NCBI GenBank assembly: GCA_037974335.1
Contig: CM075760.1
Coordinates: forward strand, 46,582,138-46,646,137
DNA from: Prionace glauca
Lineage: Eukaryota > Chordata > Chondrichthyes > Carcharhiniformes > Carcharhinidae
Direction: 5' to 3'
Length of the DNA: 64,000 nt
The notes beneath the pieces were generated by a model, which saw only the letters and a program-made list of their open reading frames with translations, was not told the origin of the DNA and did not search any database. The stretch's first letter is position 1. Every line of letters begins with the position of its first letter. This document shows positions 36,966-47,539 of the stretch, in pieces. Made by a program: the position numbers and the translations under genes.

Positions 36966-37165
36966 TGTCAGATATACAGGTTAGGTTGATTGCCCATGCT
37001 CAATTGCCACTTAGTGTCTCAGGATGTGTGGATTGGGGGGATTAGTGGGGTAATTCTGTCATAAATCCGGGAGAGGGCCTGGGAAGAATGCTCTGTTGGA
37101 GAGACAGCGCAGACTTGATGGGCCAAAAGGCCTCCTTCTCCACTGTAGGGCTTCTGTGATTCAAG
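36966..37165 (+). mobile_element. V-SINE-type 3' half
   Basis: Reads caattgccacttagtgtctc, gatgggccaaaaggcctcct and ends in ttctgtgattc. The tRNA-like head is missing. Confidence 0.6.
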
Positions 37166-37259
37166 TTACCCAATGGACTCCTTCTGTGCTGCAATGACTT
37201 TATGACTGGATGTATATAATGTAGCTACAGTAATATATTACAAAGTTAGAAATAATAAG

Positions 37260-37320
37260 AAATGGAAAGGGGGAGAAAAGAAAGTGTTTTACTCACAGAT
37301 GTTGGCCTCTTTTAGGTGAA
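37260..37320 (-). promoter_or_regulatory. ZF7 first-exon splice donor
   Basis: Minus-strand AACATCT then GTGAGTAAAA; donor read from actcac at 37291-37296. The same donor occurs for ZF11 (60407-60412). Confidence 0.6.
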
Positions 37321-37329
37321 ATAAATCTA

Positions 37330-37690
37330 CATTCCCTGACCGTAAATGTTGGCCTCTTTTAAGGTCAAACCAAATAAACAAACACAAACTAAATTAGGAC
37401 AAAGTAAAAGGGGCAGCTCCCCAAAAGAGAGGAGAACAGGCAGAATAAAATCAAAGTACAAAGGAAACTTAAAATCATCAAATTATAGTGTGATTATTAG
37501 GGTCAATAATGCACCCCAGGCCCTGCGGTGCCAACGAGCGCGAAGGCTTCAACTGTGCCTGTGGACACCGCATGCTCCCTCTCCAGGGACACCTAGCCGC
37601 GAACATAGCCGCGGTAGAGGGGCAGACAGTCAGGATGGACGGCCCCCTCCATCGCCCACCGGAAATATTGGAGACAGGAGCAAGTTTTCG
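37330..37690. repeat. Unassigned insert with a CpG-rich half
   Basis: An A-rich part (37360-37500) and then a GC-rich part (37510-37680; gcggtgccaacgagcgcgaa). It splits the first-exon/promoter region, where ZF11 and ZF3 show none. A short tract, atgttggcctctttta, occurs at 37299 and again at 37346. Family unknown. Confidence 0.4.
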
Positions 37691-37699
37691 GTTTTCTGA

Positions 37700-38240
37700 T
37701 ACTCAATCTTCATTCACACAAAGCCCGCCCTCCCATTGGCTGGAGGACCAACGTTCTTCCGGTCCTCCAGCTCCTTCCATTGGTCAACATCTCAGCATGA
37801 AGGTCAGAGAGGGAGGGCACAGTCCCGCACATGCGCAGCTTCCTCTTCTCCTTGGACATGCGCAGTCCCTGGTCGCGGGGCGGGGAGACCACCGAGCGGC
37901 TTCTCTCTCTGGCCGGAGCCGCCAGCCACTTGTCTGGAAACCTTGGCTCGAAGAGGGGGAGGGGAACAATGGGTGGGGGCGGGGCTCCCGGGTCCGCAAC
38001 GGGCCTGAGCACTGGAACCCTAAGACGTCACTGCAGAGCCAAGTAATTTCTATTGGCTGATTCAGGCAGAACTCCATTGTGACGTCACAATGCAGCAGTT
38101 GTCCAATGAGCTTCAGGCTGAAACTTCCTCCTCTATGCAACATCTGGGAGGAAATCAATGTTTCCCCCTTTCCATTTCTTTCCTCATTCTGGGGGAAATT
38201 GGGGACTTGCAGCAACTGGAGGATAAAGAAGTGAGTGCAG
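37700..38240. promoter_or_regulatory. Two-way promoter of ZF7 (-) and ZF8 (+), ZF8 first exon
   Basis: ATTGG 37735-37739, dyad arms tggaggacc (37741-37749) and ggtcctcca (37761-37769), ATTGG near 37779. NRF1-like catgcgcag at about 37830 and 37858. GC box near 37978. ATTGG near 38053. CRE tgacgtca 38080-38087. First-exon sequence runs to a donor-like gaagtgagt at about 38229. Confidence 0.75.
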
Positions 38241-38561
38241 TCGGTTTCTTCCACACATTATTTGTCCACTAATGTAGACATATATCTGTCTGGCAGCTGC
38301 ATGCAAACTTTCAGCTCTCTGTGTCCACGACAGGAAGCAGTGAGCATGGGTCTGTCAATCAACCTCAAACAGCACCTTCAGGAGAATTGGGAGGGTGAAT
38401 ATTAGATACAGCAGAGTGAGAATGGAGGGAGAGTGTGTGGAATGGGGATTCACAGCTTTGGGGAATGAGAGAGGACAGAATGTTCCATAGAAACTAGAAT
38501 TGTCTGTTCTGAATTTCTACCCTGTACTGACATTGATGATATTTGTATATTCCTTTTGCAG

Positions 38562-38891
38562 AATATCAGAAAGTGAAGATTTAAAGAAGAATATCAAACC
38601 AAACTTGACTTCAAGATCTAACACAGTCACTCAATTAATTGGGACCTGAATATTTGAATCTAGAATGGAAATGTGTTTCTCTGCTTTGTCTGCTTCAGGA
38701 GATTTTAAATATCAGTGTGACTGGAAAAGCACCGAGAGACACACACACTGAAACATGCAAACACCTGACTGACTGTGGAAAGAACTTTAGCAGTTCGACA
38801 GGCTGAAAGTACATTGCCGCAGAGAGATCACATCCATGTAATGTGACTGAACTGATTGTCAAACCTGGACAGTCACAAGTACACCCGCACT
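38562..38891 (+). other. ZF8 exon leader with relic finger and acceptor
   Basis: The acceptor tccttttgcag ends at 38561 with tactgac upstream. A TGA at 38853-38855, then [12 protein letters not shown], then ATG. Confidence 0.75.
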
Positions 38892-39818
38892 ATGGAAAAA
38901 CTGTGGAAATGTGAGGACTGTGGGAAAGGATTCAGGTACCCGTCTGCACTGGAAACTCATCGACGCAGTCACACTGGAGACAGACCATTCACCTGCTGTG
39001 TGTGTGGGAAGAGATTTACTCAGTTATCCCATTTACAAACACATCAGGGAGTTCACACTGGAGAGAGGCCATTCACCTGCTCTGTGTGTGGGAAAGGATT
39101 CAGTCAGTTATCCAACCTGCTGAAACACAAAGCCACTCACACTAATGAGAGACCCTTTAAATGCTCTGACTGTGGGAGTGGTTTCAAATGCTCTGGAGAT
39201 CTGGTGTCCCACCAGCACATTCACACTGAGGAGAGACCATTCAGCTGCTCTCACTGCACAAAGTCATTTAGAACATCATACAACCTGCGAGTACACCAGC
39301 AAATTCATACTGGGGAGAGGCCATTCACCTGCTCTGTTTGTGAGAAAGGATTCTCCCGGTTAAACAATCTGCTGACCCACCAGCGCATTCACACCGGGGA
39401 GAGGCCATTCACCTGCTCTGACTGTGGGAAAGAATTCACTCGATTGAACAATCTGTTGACGCACCTACGGGTTCACACCAGAGAGAAACCATACACCTGC
39501 TCTATGTGTGGGAAGGGATTCACTCAGTTGCCCAACCTGTTGAGCCACAAGGTCACTCATACCCAGGAAAGACCCTTTAAATGCTCTGACTGTGGGAGTG
39601 GCTTCAAAAGCTCTCGGGAACTGATGGTCCACCAACCCATTCACACTGACGAGAGACCGTTTCCCTGCTCTCTCTGCTCAAAGAGGTTTAGGAGATCATC
39701 CGCACAGCAGAGACACCAGCGAGTTCACACTGGGGAGAGACCGTTCACCTGCTCTGTGTGTGCGAAGAGATTCAATCGGTCATCCAACCTGCAGAGACAC
39801 CAGCGAGTTCACAACTGA
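38892..39818 (+). CDS. ZF8: intact 11-finger C2H2 protein
   Basis: Uninterrupted 308-aa frame, ATG 38892 ([27 protein letters not shown]) to TGA 39816-39818 (HQRVHN-stop). Eleven complete fingers. Fingers 3-5 (LLKHKATH / [14 protein letters not shown] / [14 protein letters not shown]) and 8-10 (LLSHKVTH / [14 protein letters not shown] / [12 protein letters not shown]) are two versions of one three-finger series. A matching series is in ZF7 (fingers 6-8) and ZF11 (fingers 9-11), so the series is older than these genes. The contact positions differ between versions, as expected of DNA-binding arrays under change. No effector domain. Intact promoter, donor, acceptor and start: a likely working gene. 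Confidence 0.93.
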   Translation: MEKLWKCEDCGKGFRYPSALETHRRSHTGDRPFTCCVCGKRFTQLSHLQTHQGVHTGERPFTCSVCGKGFSQLSNLLKHKATHTNERPFKCSDCGSGFKCSGDLVSHQHIHTEERPFSCSHCTKSFRTSYNLRVHQQIHTGERPFTCSVCEKGFSRLNNLLTHQRIHTGERPFTCSDCGKEFTRLNNLLTHLRVHTREKPYTCSMCGKGFTQLPNLLSHKVTHTQERPFKCSDCGSGFKSSRELMVHQPIHTDERPFPCSLCSKRFRRSSAQQRHQRVHTGERPFTCSVCAKRFNRSSNLQRHQRVHN

Positions 39819-40019
39819 TTCCAGGTGTTGGATTCTGCTGTTGGTGAAGTGAGAGGGCCAGAGTGTTTCTTTCTGCTGGTCTGGCCAGTCTCACAACTTT
39901 GCTTCCAGTGGGCTGATGCTCTTTGAGTCTGGGAGAGTACATTTCTACTGAAATGACCCACAAAAGCTGATGAAGGACATTTATTTTATCCTGGATGATA
40001 AATAGTACTTTTCCAACCA
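39819..40019 (+). other. ZF8 3' region
   Basis: Family 3' sequence (tctggccagtctcacaactt, cagtgggctgatgctctttg). Confidence 0.5.
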
Positions 40020-40300
40020 CTACAGGTAGATCTGAAATAAACACAGAAAGAACTGGAAAAAAGCAACAGTTTTGGCAGCATCTGTGGAGAGATAAACAGA
40101 ATTAGTGTTTAACTCTACTTCAGAACTAAAGCAAGGGAGAAATGTGATGGATTTGATGCTGCTGAGAAAGGGGAGAGGGTCATATAGATGGACAAGGAAT
40201 GACTACAACAATGATTTTTGACTTCCATGATGACAGTATTAGTTTTTGAAAGCAATGGTGACCGTGAATTAAGCATTCTGGGATTTTCGGTCAATTTATA
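40020..40300 (+). mobile_element. Interspersed repeat R1
   Basis: Contains cagcatctgtggagagataa, shared with 48775-48920, 50150-50330 and 60977-61076. Unnamed family. Confidence 0.5.
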
Positions 40301-40319
40301 ATTAAAAACACATGAAGGC

Positions 40320-41535
40320 TGCAAAGCTGACGAAGGAAGTGCCGTGGACGTAGTGTACATGGACTTCAGCAAGGCTTTTGATAAGGTCCCCCATGCAAGA
40401 CTTCTTGAGAAGGTGAGAGGGCATGGGATCCAAGGGCCTTTGGCCTTGTGGATCCAGAACTGGCTTGCCTGCAGAAGGCAGAGAGTGGTTGTGGATGGGT
40501 CTTTTTCGGAATGGAGGTCAGTCACCAGTGGGGTGCCCCAGGGATCTGTTCTGGGACCCTTGTTGTTTGTCATTTTCATAAATGACCTGGATGAGGAAGT
40601 GGAGGGATGGGTTAGCAAGTTCGCTGATGACACGAAGGTCGGCGGTGTTGTGGATGGTCTGGAAGGATGTCAAAAGTTGCAGCAGGACATAGATAGGATG
40701 CAGGAATGGGCGGAGAAGTGGCAGATGGACTTCAACGCGGATAAATGTGTAGTAGTCCATTTCGGCAGAACCAACGGGATGAACGAGTACACTATTAAGG
40801 GCAGGGGTCTTAGTAGCGTTGAAGAGCAGAAGGATCTCGGGGTCCGGGTTCACAGGACTCTTAAATCGGCCTCGCAGGTGGAGGAGGTGGTCAAGAAGGC
40901 GTATGGTGTACTGGCCTTCATTAATCGAGGGATTGAGTTTAGGAGTCGGGAGGTAATGCTGCAACTTTACAGGACCCTTGTCAGGCCTCATTTGGAGTAC
41001 TGTGCGCAGTTCTGGTCGCCTCACTATAGGAAAGACGTAGAAGCTATTGAAAGGGTGCAGAGGAGATTTACAAGGATGTTGCCTGGACTGGGAGGCATGC
41101 CTTATGAAGATAGGTTGAGGGAGCTGGGACTCTTTTCCCTGGAGAGGCGAAGGTTGAGAGGCGACCTGATAGAAGTTTATAAAATGTTGAGAGGAATAGA
41201 TAGGGTGGACTCTCAGAGGCTATTTCCCCGGGTTGAAATGGTCGCTACGAGAGGACACAGATTTAAGGTGCGGGGAGGGAAGTACAGAGGTGATGTTAGG
41301 GGTAAGTTTTTCACTCAGAGGGTAGTGAGTGATTGGAATCGGCTGCCGTCGTCGGTGGTGGAGGCGAACTCGCTGGGGTCTTTTAAAAGACTTCTGGATG
41401 AGTATATGGGGTTTGATGGGATTGGGGGTTATAGATAGGTCTATAGATTGGTGGGGTTGATGCGATCGGCGCAACTCGAGGGCCGAAGGGCCTGTTTGTG
41501 CTGTAATGTTCTATGTTCTATGTTCTATGTTACTG
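40320..41535 (+). mobile_element. CR1-type LINE family C, RT half uninterrupted
   Basis: An open 364-aa frame (40344-41438) covers the RT from VVYMDFSKAFDKVPHARLL through GVPQGSVLGPLLF and KFADDTKVGG to the C-terminal FTQRVVSDWNRLPSSVVEA and GGIGGYR-stop. The 3' UTR ends in ttctatg repeats (41508-41530). The endonuclease and first RT part are missing (5'-truncated), so it cannot move by itself, but its clean frame suggests a recent insertion. It lies between ZF8 and ZF9. Confidence 0.93.
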
Positions 41536-44469
41536 TGAGTGATGACCTGGTCTGGGAACTGTGAGCTGAAGCTTCCTGTGTTGCCCAAATATGGGAATTT
41601 GTTTACTTTGAGGTAGTCATGATGGCCCTGAGTTTTATGGAGGTGATGTGAGCTACATGTCATCTGAACCAAACAGAATGGAATCATTTACAAGTAATTT
41701 CATTGGCTGCGTATGCCATCAGTTTCCAGTTACAGCATTAGCTGGGTGCCAGAGTATTGTCTGGTAAGTTGAAACATTTTGTAGATAAAAGATATGTGCA
41801 GTGCTTTGTCTGCAGTGATAACTCTAGAGATCAGCCATGACAAAAAGAACACTGGCCCTAAAGAACATCATCAGATACCAAAAGGACAGATTTTACATCG
41901 AGAACAGACTTCATTCTAACTGGGTAGTGTCTATTTTCAGTTAAATAATTAGAGTTAATGTTCAATGAGAGTGAAAGTGATGAGAGTGAAAGTGTTGCAA
42001 CCGTTTTAAGTTTGAATTGGTATTGAAAGTGTTAAATAAAGGAAGATTGTTGAGAGAATTAAGAGTTCTTGTTGTCACATTAAACTGGAATGCTTGAAAG
42101 AGTTTGAATTAGTCACCGAATAATCGTCAGGTAGAACACAAGGAAAAGTCAGGGATTGGTCAGAGTATGGGTGAGATCAAATAGCAAAAATGCCAGCAGG
42201 GCAAAGGGAGAGGTAGTGGTTGTACGAAAGAAACAAATGATCTGGTTAAATGTTAATGACAGAATAAAGGACAGCTCTGTTTGGAAGTCAAAAAAACATG
42301 AAAACAAAATGCAGACTAGCACTCAGCAAAAAAAAGTCAAAATTGGAGAGAGTTCAGGATGTGAAGTTGCTGAACTCAATGTTGAATCCCGAAGGCTATA
42401 AATTGGGAAGATGAGGGGCTGTTTCTCCAGCTTGTGTTGGGCTTCCCTGGAACATTGCAGCAGGCCGAGGACAGAAATGTGAACATGAGAGCAAGGTGGG
42501 GAATTCTAATGGCAAGCGGAAGGTCAGGGTCATGCTTGTGGACTGAGCGGAGGGTGTTCCACAAAGAGGGCAGGGAACAGGCTGCAGATAAATTAAAGAG
42601 AAACCGTTTGTGTCCAGAACATTGTGAATATCCTTTTACTCTGATTGTCTTTGATCCTCAAGTTATATTCTGCTTTTTAAAAACATGTTCTGTTTCATTA
42701 ATGAACTTTTATCAAAAGCTATTTGATTTTTCTGGTCTTTTCATGATGAGATTGATGCAGTTTAGGGAAAGTGGGTGAGAGGGGTTGGCAGGCTCTTTAA
42801 CAGAAAGTGAGTCTCTCTAAGGTAATTGGCAAAGGAACCAGAGGGGGAGATGAAATTTTATTTTTGACACAGTGATGTTCGAAAATGGGATTCAAGGAGT
42901 CAATTAACCCTTTCTCCCCTTTCCCCAAACTCTGAAATGATTCCCAGTGATAACCCTTATTGGTGACAGTGGTTAGATTTTATTCAGTATCAATAAGAGT
43001 TGACACAGGCTAATGTCTGAGCAGTAGTTTCAAAGTGCAGCAGCATTACCATTACACTCTGGGTAGAAGCAGCATCTCCATGGAAATGCTCCCTGCTCTG
43101 CCCCAGATACCACGGCACCAGTCAATGCAAAATGTAAAACTCCGACAAATCTCTGTGCTCAGGGAATCCCTTCCTGTACTTTTTTACATCACAAAGTCTA
43201 TGGAGACTGATCTAACCCAATCATTACCCAGCTAATATTTGAACAGACCAATTACAAAACCTGTCATTGAACCATCTGTACCTGCACAAGCCACATCAAC
43301 TTCTTAAACAATTGTCTTCCCCACGCTCTGTCCCTGATACAGGGAGTCAGCATCCCCATGCCAAGCAGTGAAAACATGGTGGCCTTGACACCCAGGTGTC
43401 ATCTAGGATTCAAGGCACTTTTGTTTTCTCTGTCCTCGGAGACCTGTTTATCTCCCTGGTTCCACACAGCAAGTTCTCAGCTCTGCCAGATTTCTGCTGA
43501 AGTTTTGTCTCTTTTACACCTTCCGGATCAATAAAACATTTGGTCAGTGAAGACCCAAACCACAATTTCCCATCCTGTCACCTGTTAACCATCCTTATCC
43601 AGACCGTAATCACAACAGGAATAAAAACAGGAGAAGTGTAACAATGACATTCAAAATCAAGGCACAGCCAGTCAGAGAATTTCATTTAATGTTCACTAAT
43701 TAGCAAGTAAACCTGAAGTCCAGGGTCCCCCAGGATTCTTACAGTTCACACCTTGAGGGGGAGGAGAACTCTCTCTGACCCCTCACTCAATTTCACTCTG
43801 TTATTTTCCAGTTCTGTTCTGGCCCTGCTTGGGGTAACATCTACTCAATCTTCTCCTGAAGGAGCGCTGTGAGTTCTAGGTACATAAGGACAGATGTTTC
43901 AAGCAACAGATCAAGTATGGATGTAAAAGATTCTCCAGCTCTCTCTTTACCCCTATCCAATTTGTGGACAGCTCTTAACAGTATTATTTCTCCCAACCCC
44001 TTAATTGTCCCAATCTATAATATTATCCATTTTACTTGAATTTTCCTCATTTTCTGAGCATGTGCTGTGCGTTTAATTGAATCCTGATTATTTTGAACTC
44101 AGTTTCTCTCTGGAGTGTGTGTCAGTGCCTTGATGGTGTCACAATGTTGTCTCAATCCCCTGGCCACATTAATCATTTCATTCCCTGCTGTGTCTCAAGT
44201 AGCTGTGTGTGTTTGAGACCCGCTCTTCACTCCATCTCACCATGAATTTAGGCTTGCTATTTTTCACATGTAACAAATCAGACCTGCACACTCACTCCCG
44301 TATCCCAATGAACTGATCAAAGTGTGACTGTCTTTCTTATCTCCTCCTGTTATGGTGCTGATATTTCATGTAGTGGCCAAGCTTTCAAGTGTTAATTTCT
44401 TTAAAACAAAGTTGCTGGACAAGGATGTAAATATCTCCCAAAGAAAGCGATCAACTTACTCATCACATC
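41536..44469. other. Long intergenic stretch without a recognisable gene
   Basis: Mostly AT-rich unique sequence. About 42360-42640 looks like an interspersed repeat (ccctggaacattgcagcagg, gcggagggtgttccacaaag), probably an extended R1-type element. No ZF, LINE RT or tRNA features seen. Confidence 0.45.
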
Positions 44470-44825
44470 GACACATTCCAGACTTTCACTAGAATGTAGA
44501 TGGACACCAGATTGATATATTCCATTCAACCACATCCAAGGGCAGTTATTTCAATTCCCTTATTGTCCTGTTGTGATGTATTTCTTACAACTAATCACAG
44601 GAGACCCAGGAACAGGTTACAATAGTTTATTCATGATTCACACCTGGAGGGAACTACCCCAGAGAAAGCTCTGGAAGAGCACCCTCCTGTGATACAGCTC
44701 AAAGTCACAGCTCTGACACAGCTGTCTAATAATCAGTGATATCACCCAAATACAACTCTCAGCACCAAGTCACAGATACAGACAGCTGACACAGTTATTC
44801 AATGCCATGAGAAATGCAACAGTTG
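44470..44825. other. ZF9 3' flank, with an insert
   Basis: 44470-44565 matches the shared flank (ccagattgatatattccatt); 44566-44825 is an insert absent from the ZF4 and ZF10 flanks (gtttattcatgattcacacc). Confidence 0.55.
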
Positions 44826-45010
44826 TGAGGAAGAATATTTTGATGCAGCAAATGGTAATAACCTGGAACTCACTGCCTAGGAGGGTGGAGGAAGTGGAGA
44901 CAATAAACAATTATAAGGGAAATTGGATGGGTATTTGGGGGTGTTTCAAACAGAAATGCTAACTAAATATCTGTGAACTTCCTAACATCTTGTTACTCTG
45001 TGATTCTTGT
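44826..45010 (+). mobile_element. Old LINE 3' end shared by paralogous flanks, short version
   Basis: Same insertion as 17150-17340 and 51860-52030 (gtgaggaagaatattttgat). Confidence 0.7.
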
Positions 45011-45193
45011 GAAATTTGAAACCAGTTATTCACAAGACTTAAAGAGAATCAGCCCACTGGAGGCTGAAACCGGCCAGTCCAACAGAAAGAAACCCTCTGA
45101 CCCTCCCCATTGATCAGCTGTGAGAATGAACAAAATACAGTTCTGGATGTAATTGAGAGCAGAAGCAATAACAACAGAATCTAACCGCTAGAA

Positions 45194-46036
45194 TCACTCA
45201 TGAACCTGTTGGTGTCTCAGCAGCTGGGTTGAAACTCTGAATCCTTTCCCACACTGAGAACAGGTGAATGGCTTCTCCCCAGTGTGAACTCGTTGGTGTG
45301 TCTGCAGATTAGATGACTGATTGAATTCCCTCCCACACTGAGAGCAGGTGAATGGTTTCTCTCCAGTGTGAACTCGCTGGTGCCTCTGCAGGGTGGATGA
45401 CAGAGTAAATCGCTTCCCACACTGAGAGCATATGAACGGTTTCCTCCCAGTGTGAACCTGCTGGTGTATCTGCAGATTGGATGACTGACTGAATCCCTTC
45501 CCACACTGAAAGCAGGTGAAAGGTTTCTCCCCAGTGTGAACTCGCTGGTGTCTCTGCAGGGTGGATGACTGAGTGAATCCCTTCCCACACTGACAGCAGA
45601 TGAAGGGCCTCTCCCCAGTGTGAACTCTCTGGTGTGACCGCAAGCTGGATAAGTCAGTGAATCCCTCACCACACTGAGAGCAGGTGAATGGCCTCTCCCC
45701 AGTGTGAACTCGCTCATGTGTTTGCAGCTGGGATAACCGAGTGAATCCCTTCCCACATTGAGAGCAGACGAATGGTTTCTCCCCAGTGTGAACCTGCTGG
45801 TGTCTCCACAGAGCGGATGCCTGAGTGAATCCCTCCCCACACTGAGAGCAGGAGAATGGCCTCTCCCCAGTGTGAACTCGCTGGTGTTGCTGTAGGATGG
45901 ATAACCGAGTGAATCCCTCCCCACACTGAGAGCAGATGAATGGCCTCTCCCCAGTGTGACTGCGCCGATGAGCTTCCAGCTGAGATGGGGTTCGATATCT
46001 CTTCTCACACTTCACACATTTCCATGGTTTCTCCAT
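45194..46036 (-). CDS. ZF9: intact 10-finger C2H2 protein
   Basis: Uninterrupted 280-aa frame, ATG 46036-46034 ([27 protein letters not shown]), stop at 45196-45194 (LLRHQQVHE-stop, the family end). Ten complete fingers of CSQCG/CCQCG/CFQCG type: TRLSIL, TQASAL, TRLSQL, TDLSSL, TQSSTL, SQSSNL, TLSSTL, NQSSNL, RVSTQL after the first. Linkers TGERPF or TGEKPF, one TGRKPF. The first finger has Glu in place of the usual Gly (CVKCEKRY). No effector domain. Acceptor at 46365 and a partly rearranged promoter at 47090-47520, so expression is plausible. Confidence 0.92.
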   Translation of the reverse strand: MEKPWKCVKCEKRYRTPSQLEAHRRSHTGERPFICSQCGEGFTRLSILQQHQRVHTGERPFSCSQCGEGFTQASALWRHQQVHTGEKPFVCSQCGKGFTRLSQLQTHERVHTGERPFTCSQCGEGFTDLSSLRSHQRVHTGERPFICCQCGKGFTQSSTLQRHQRVHTGEKPFTCFQCGKGFSQSSNLQIHQQVHTGRKPFICSQCGKRFTLSSTLQRHQRVHTGEKPFTCSQCGREFNQSSNLQTHQRVHTGEKPFTCSQCGKGFRVSTQLLRHQQVHE

Positions 46037-46365
46037 AGTGCAGATGCCCTTGCCGCTCTCTTAGGTGCACAATCAGTAGAAGCCTTGTCCACAACATTAG
46101 TACACACTCTCCCTGATGTGAATGGTGTGATATTTATTCAGGCTGCGTAACTGCTTAAAGCTCTTTAGTCAGTGCAGTGGAACACTCTAATTTGAGTGTA
46201 GAAGCTTTTCCAGTCACACTGATGTTTGAAATCTTTTCAAATCAACAGATGGACAAACATTTCTCCTAGATTGAAAGGCCAATGATATCCAGCTCCCAAG
46301 GAATACTACTGTCAGATCTAGATGTGTTGTTTGAGATTTTGGCCTGTGATTCCTCTTTCAATATC
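46037..46365 (-). other. ZF9 exon leader with relic finger and acceptor
   Basis: The acceptor (cttattttacag) ends at 46366. A TGA at 46075-46073 is preceded by CGQGFY; the 12 codons to the ATG include one more stop (LCT-stop-ESGKGICT). The tactgac branch motif is lost here. Confidence 0.7.
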
Positions 46366-46599
46366 CTGTAAAATAAGTTTATTAAAGCCATCACTTTTGG
46401 AACAGGATAGAAATTCAGAAGACACAATTCCAGTTTCTATGGAGTATTATTTCCTCTCTCATTCCCCAAAAGCTATAAATCCCCATCCAGTACACTCTCC
46501 CTCCATTTTCATCCTGCTGTATCTAATATTCACACTCCCAATTTTCCTGAAGATGCTGATTGAGGCTGATTGACAGATCCATGCCCACTGCTTCCTGTC

Positions 46600-46960
46600 C
46601 AGCACACAGAAATTATAAGAAATCGGAAATGCAGTTGCCGTTCAGCCCATTGAACTGCCTCAACCATTGATTGAGAATTGACCGATCTACCTCAGCACCA
46701 TTTCCCACACTATCCGCCAGATGGCTCAATGCCTCAACATCTTTTATATCTCAAAACTTATCAATCTCTGGCTTCAAATTTCTTGATGACTGAGACTCCA
46801 CAGTACTTTGGAGGAGCATCATTCCAAAACTGCACCACATACTTGAGTGAGGAAATCCCTCCTCATCTTAACTTCCTTTCCACTTTCCTACCTGTTCCCA
46901 ATAACGCTTGACTCGTTTATCAATCAAAAATCAGTCTAACTCACCCTGGGATATATTCAA
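46600..46960 (-). mobile_element. Old LINE 3' end
   Basis: Minus-strand piece with a tataagaaatcgg-type end at 46614; its 3' end also occurs inverted at 53640-53722 (gaggcagttcaaaaggctga). Decayed. Confidence 0.5.
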
Positions 46961-47089
46961 TGACTCTCAGCTTCCACTGCTCCCTGTGGAAGAGAAATCG
47001 AAATGCTAATAACTCTGATACGCAAGACATTAATGCCTGGAAATATCTAAAGTACCTCCAGTACAATATTAATCTGTCTGAAACTCAAT

Positions 47090-47525
47090 CTTCATTCAGA
47101 GAGGAGCAGCAGTGTACCTGGGCAACAACGGAGGAAGCTCCACACAGCCATGCATACAAGTCCGGATTCTGATTGGTTGGAGGACCAGCGCCCATCCGGT
47201 CTTCCACGCCTTACCATTGGTCAATCTCCCGCATGTAGACAATGACGGGGCGGAACCCGAACCCACGTGGGGATGGGCGAGGCGTTGACCGTCAGTGGAG
47301 CGGAGCTGAGCTGGTGTCCAATCCGCAGTGTTTTGCTTCTGTAACCAGTGATTTTGCTGCCAATGGGACAGTGTGTGCTGGGAACGCCCCTGTGAGTCAT
47401 TGTGACGGTACAATGGAGCCCTGCCTGAATCAGCCAATAGCAATCGCTCTGCTCCGCGGTGACTTCTCCGTGAACCGGCGCGCTTACCCGGGAGCCCCGC
47501 CCCCACCCACTGTCCCCCAGTCTGT
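47090..47525. promoter_or_regulatory. ZF9 promoter, partly inverted
   Basis: Module at 47169-47226: ATTGG, dyad tggaggacc / ggtcttcca, ATTGG. The second half (CCAAT, cgcggtgac, decayed CRE) lies in the opposite orientation at 47385-47475 compared with the ZF6 and ZF8 promoters. GC boxes near 47500. Confidence 0.65.
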
Positions 47526-47539
47526 CCATTCCACACATT

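Noticed and set aside
41536-44469. Possible gene in the longest gap (frames of 114 aa at 42434 and 81 aa at 42156).
   Set aside because: Short, no domain, partly inside an interspersed repeat, no promoter-like block nearby.
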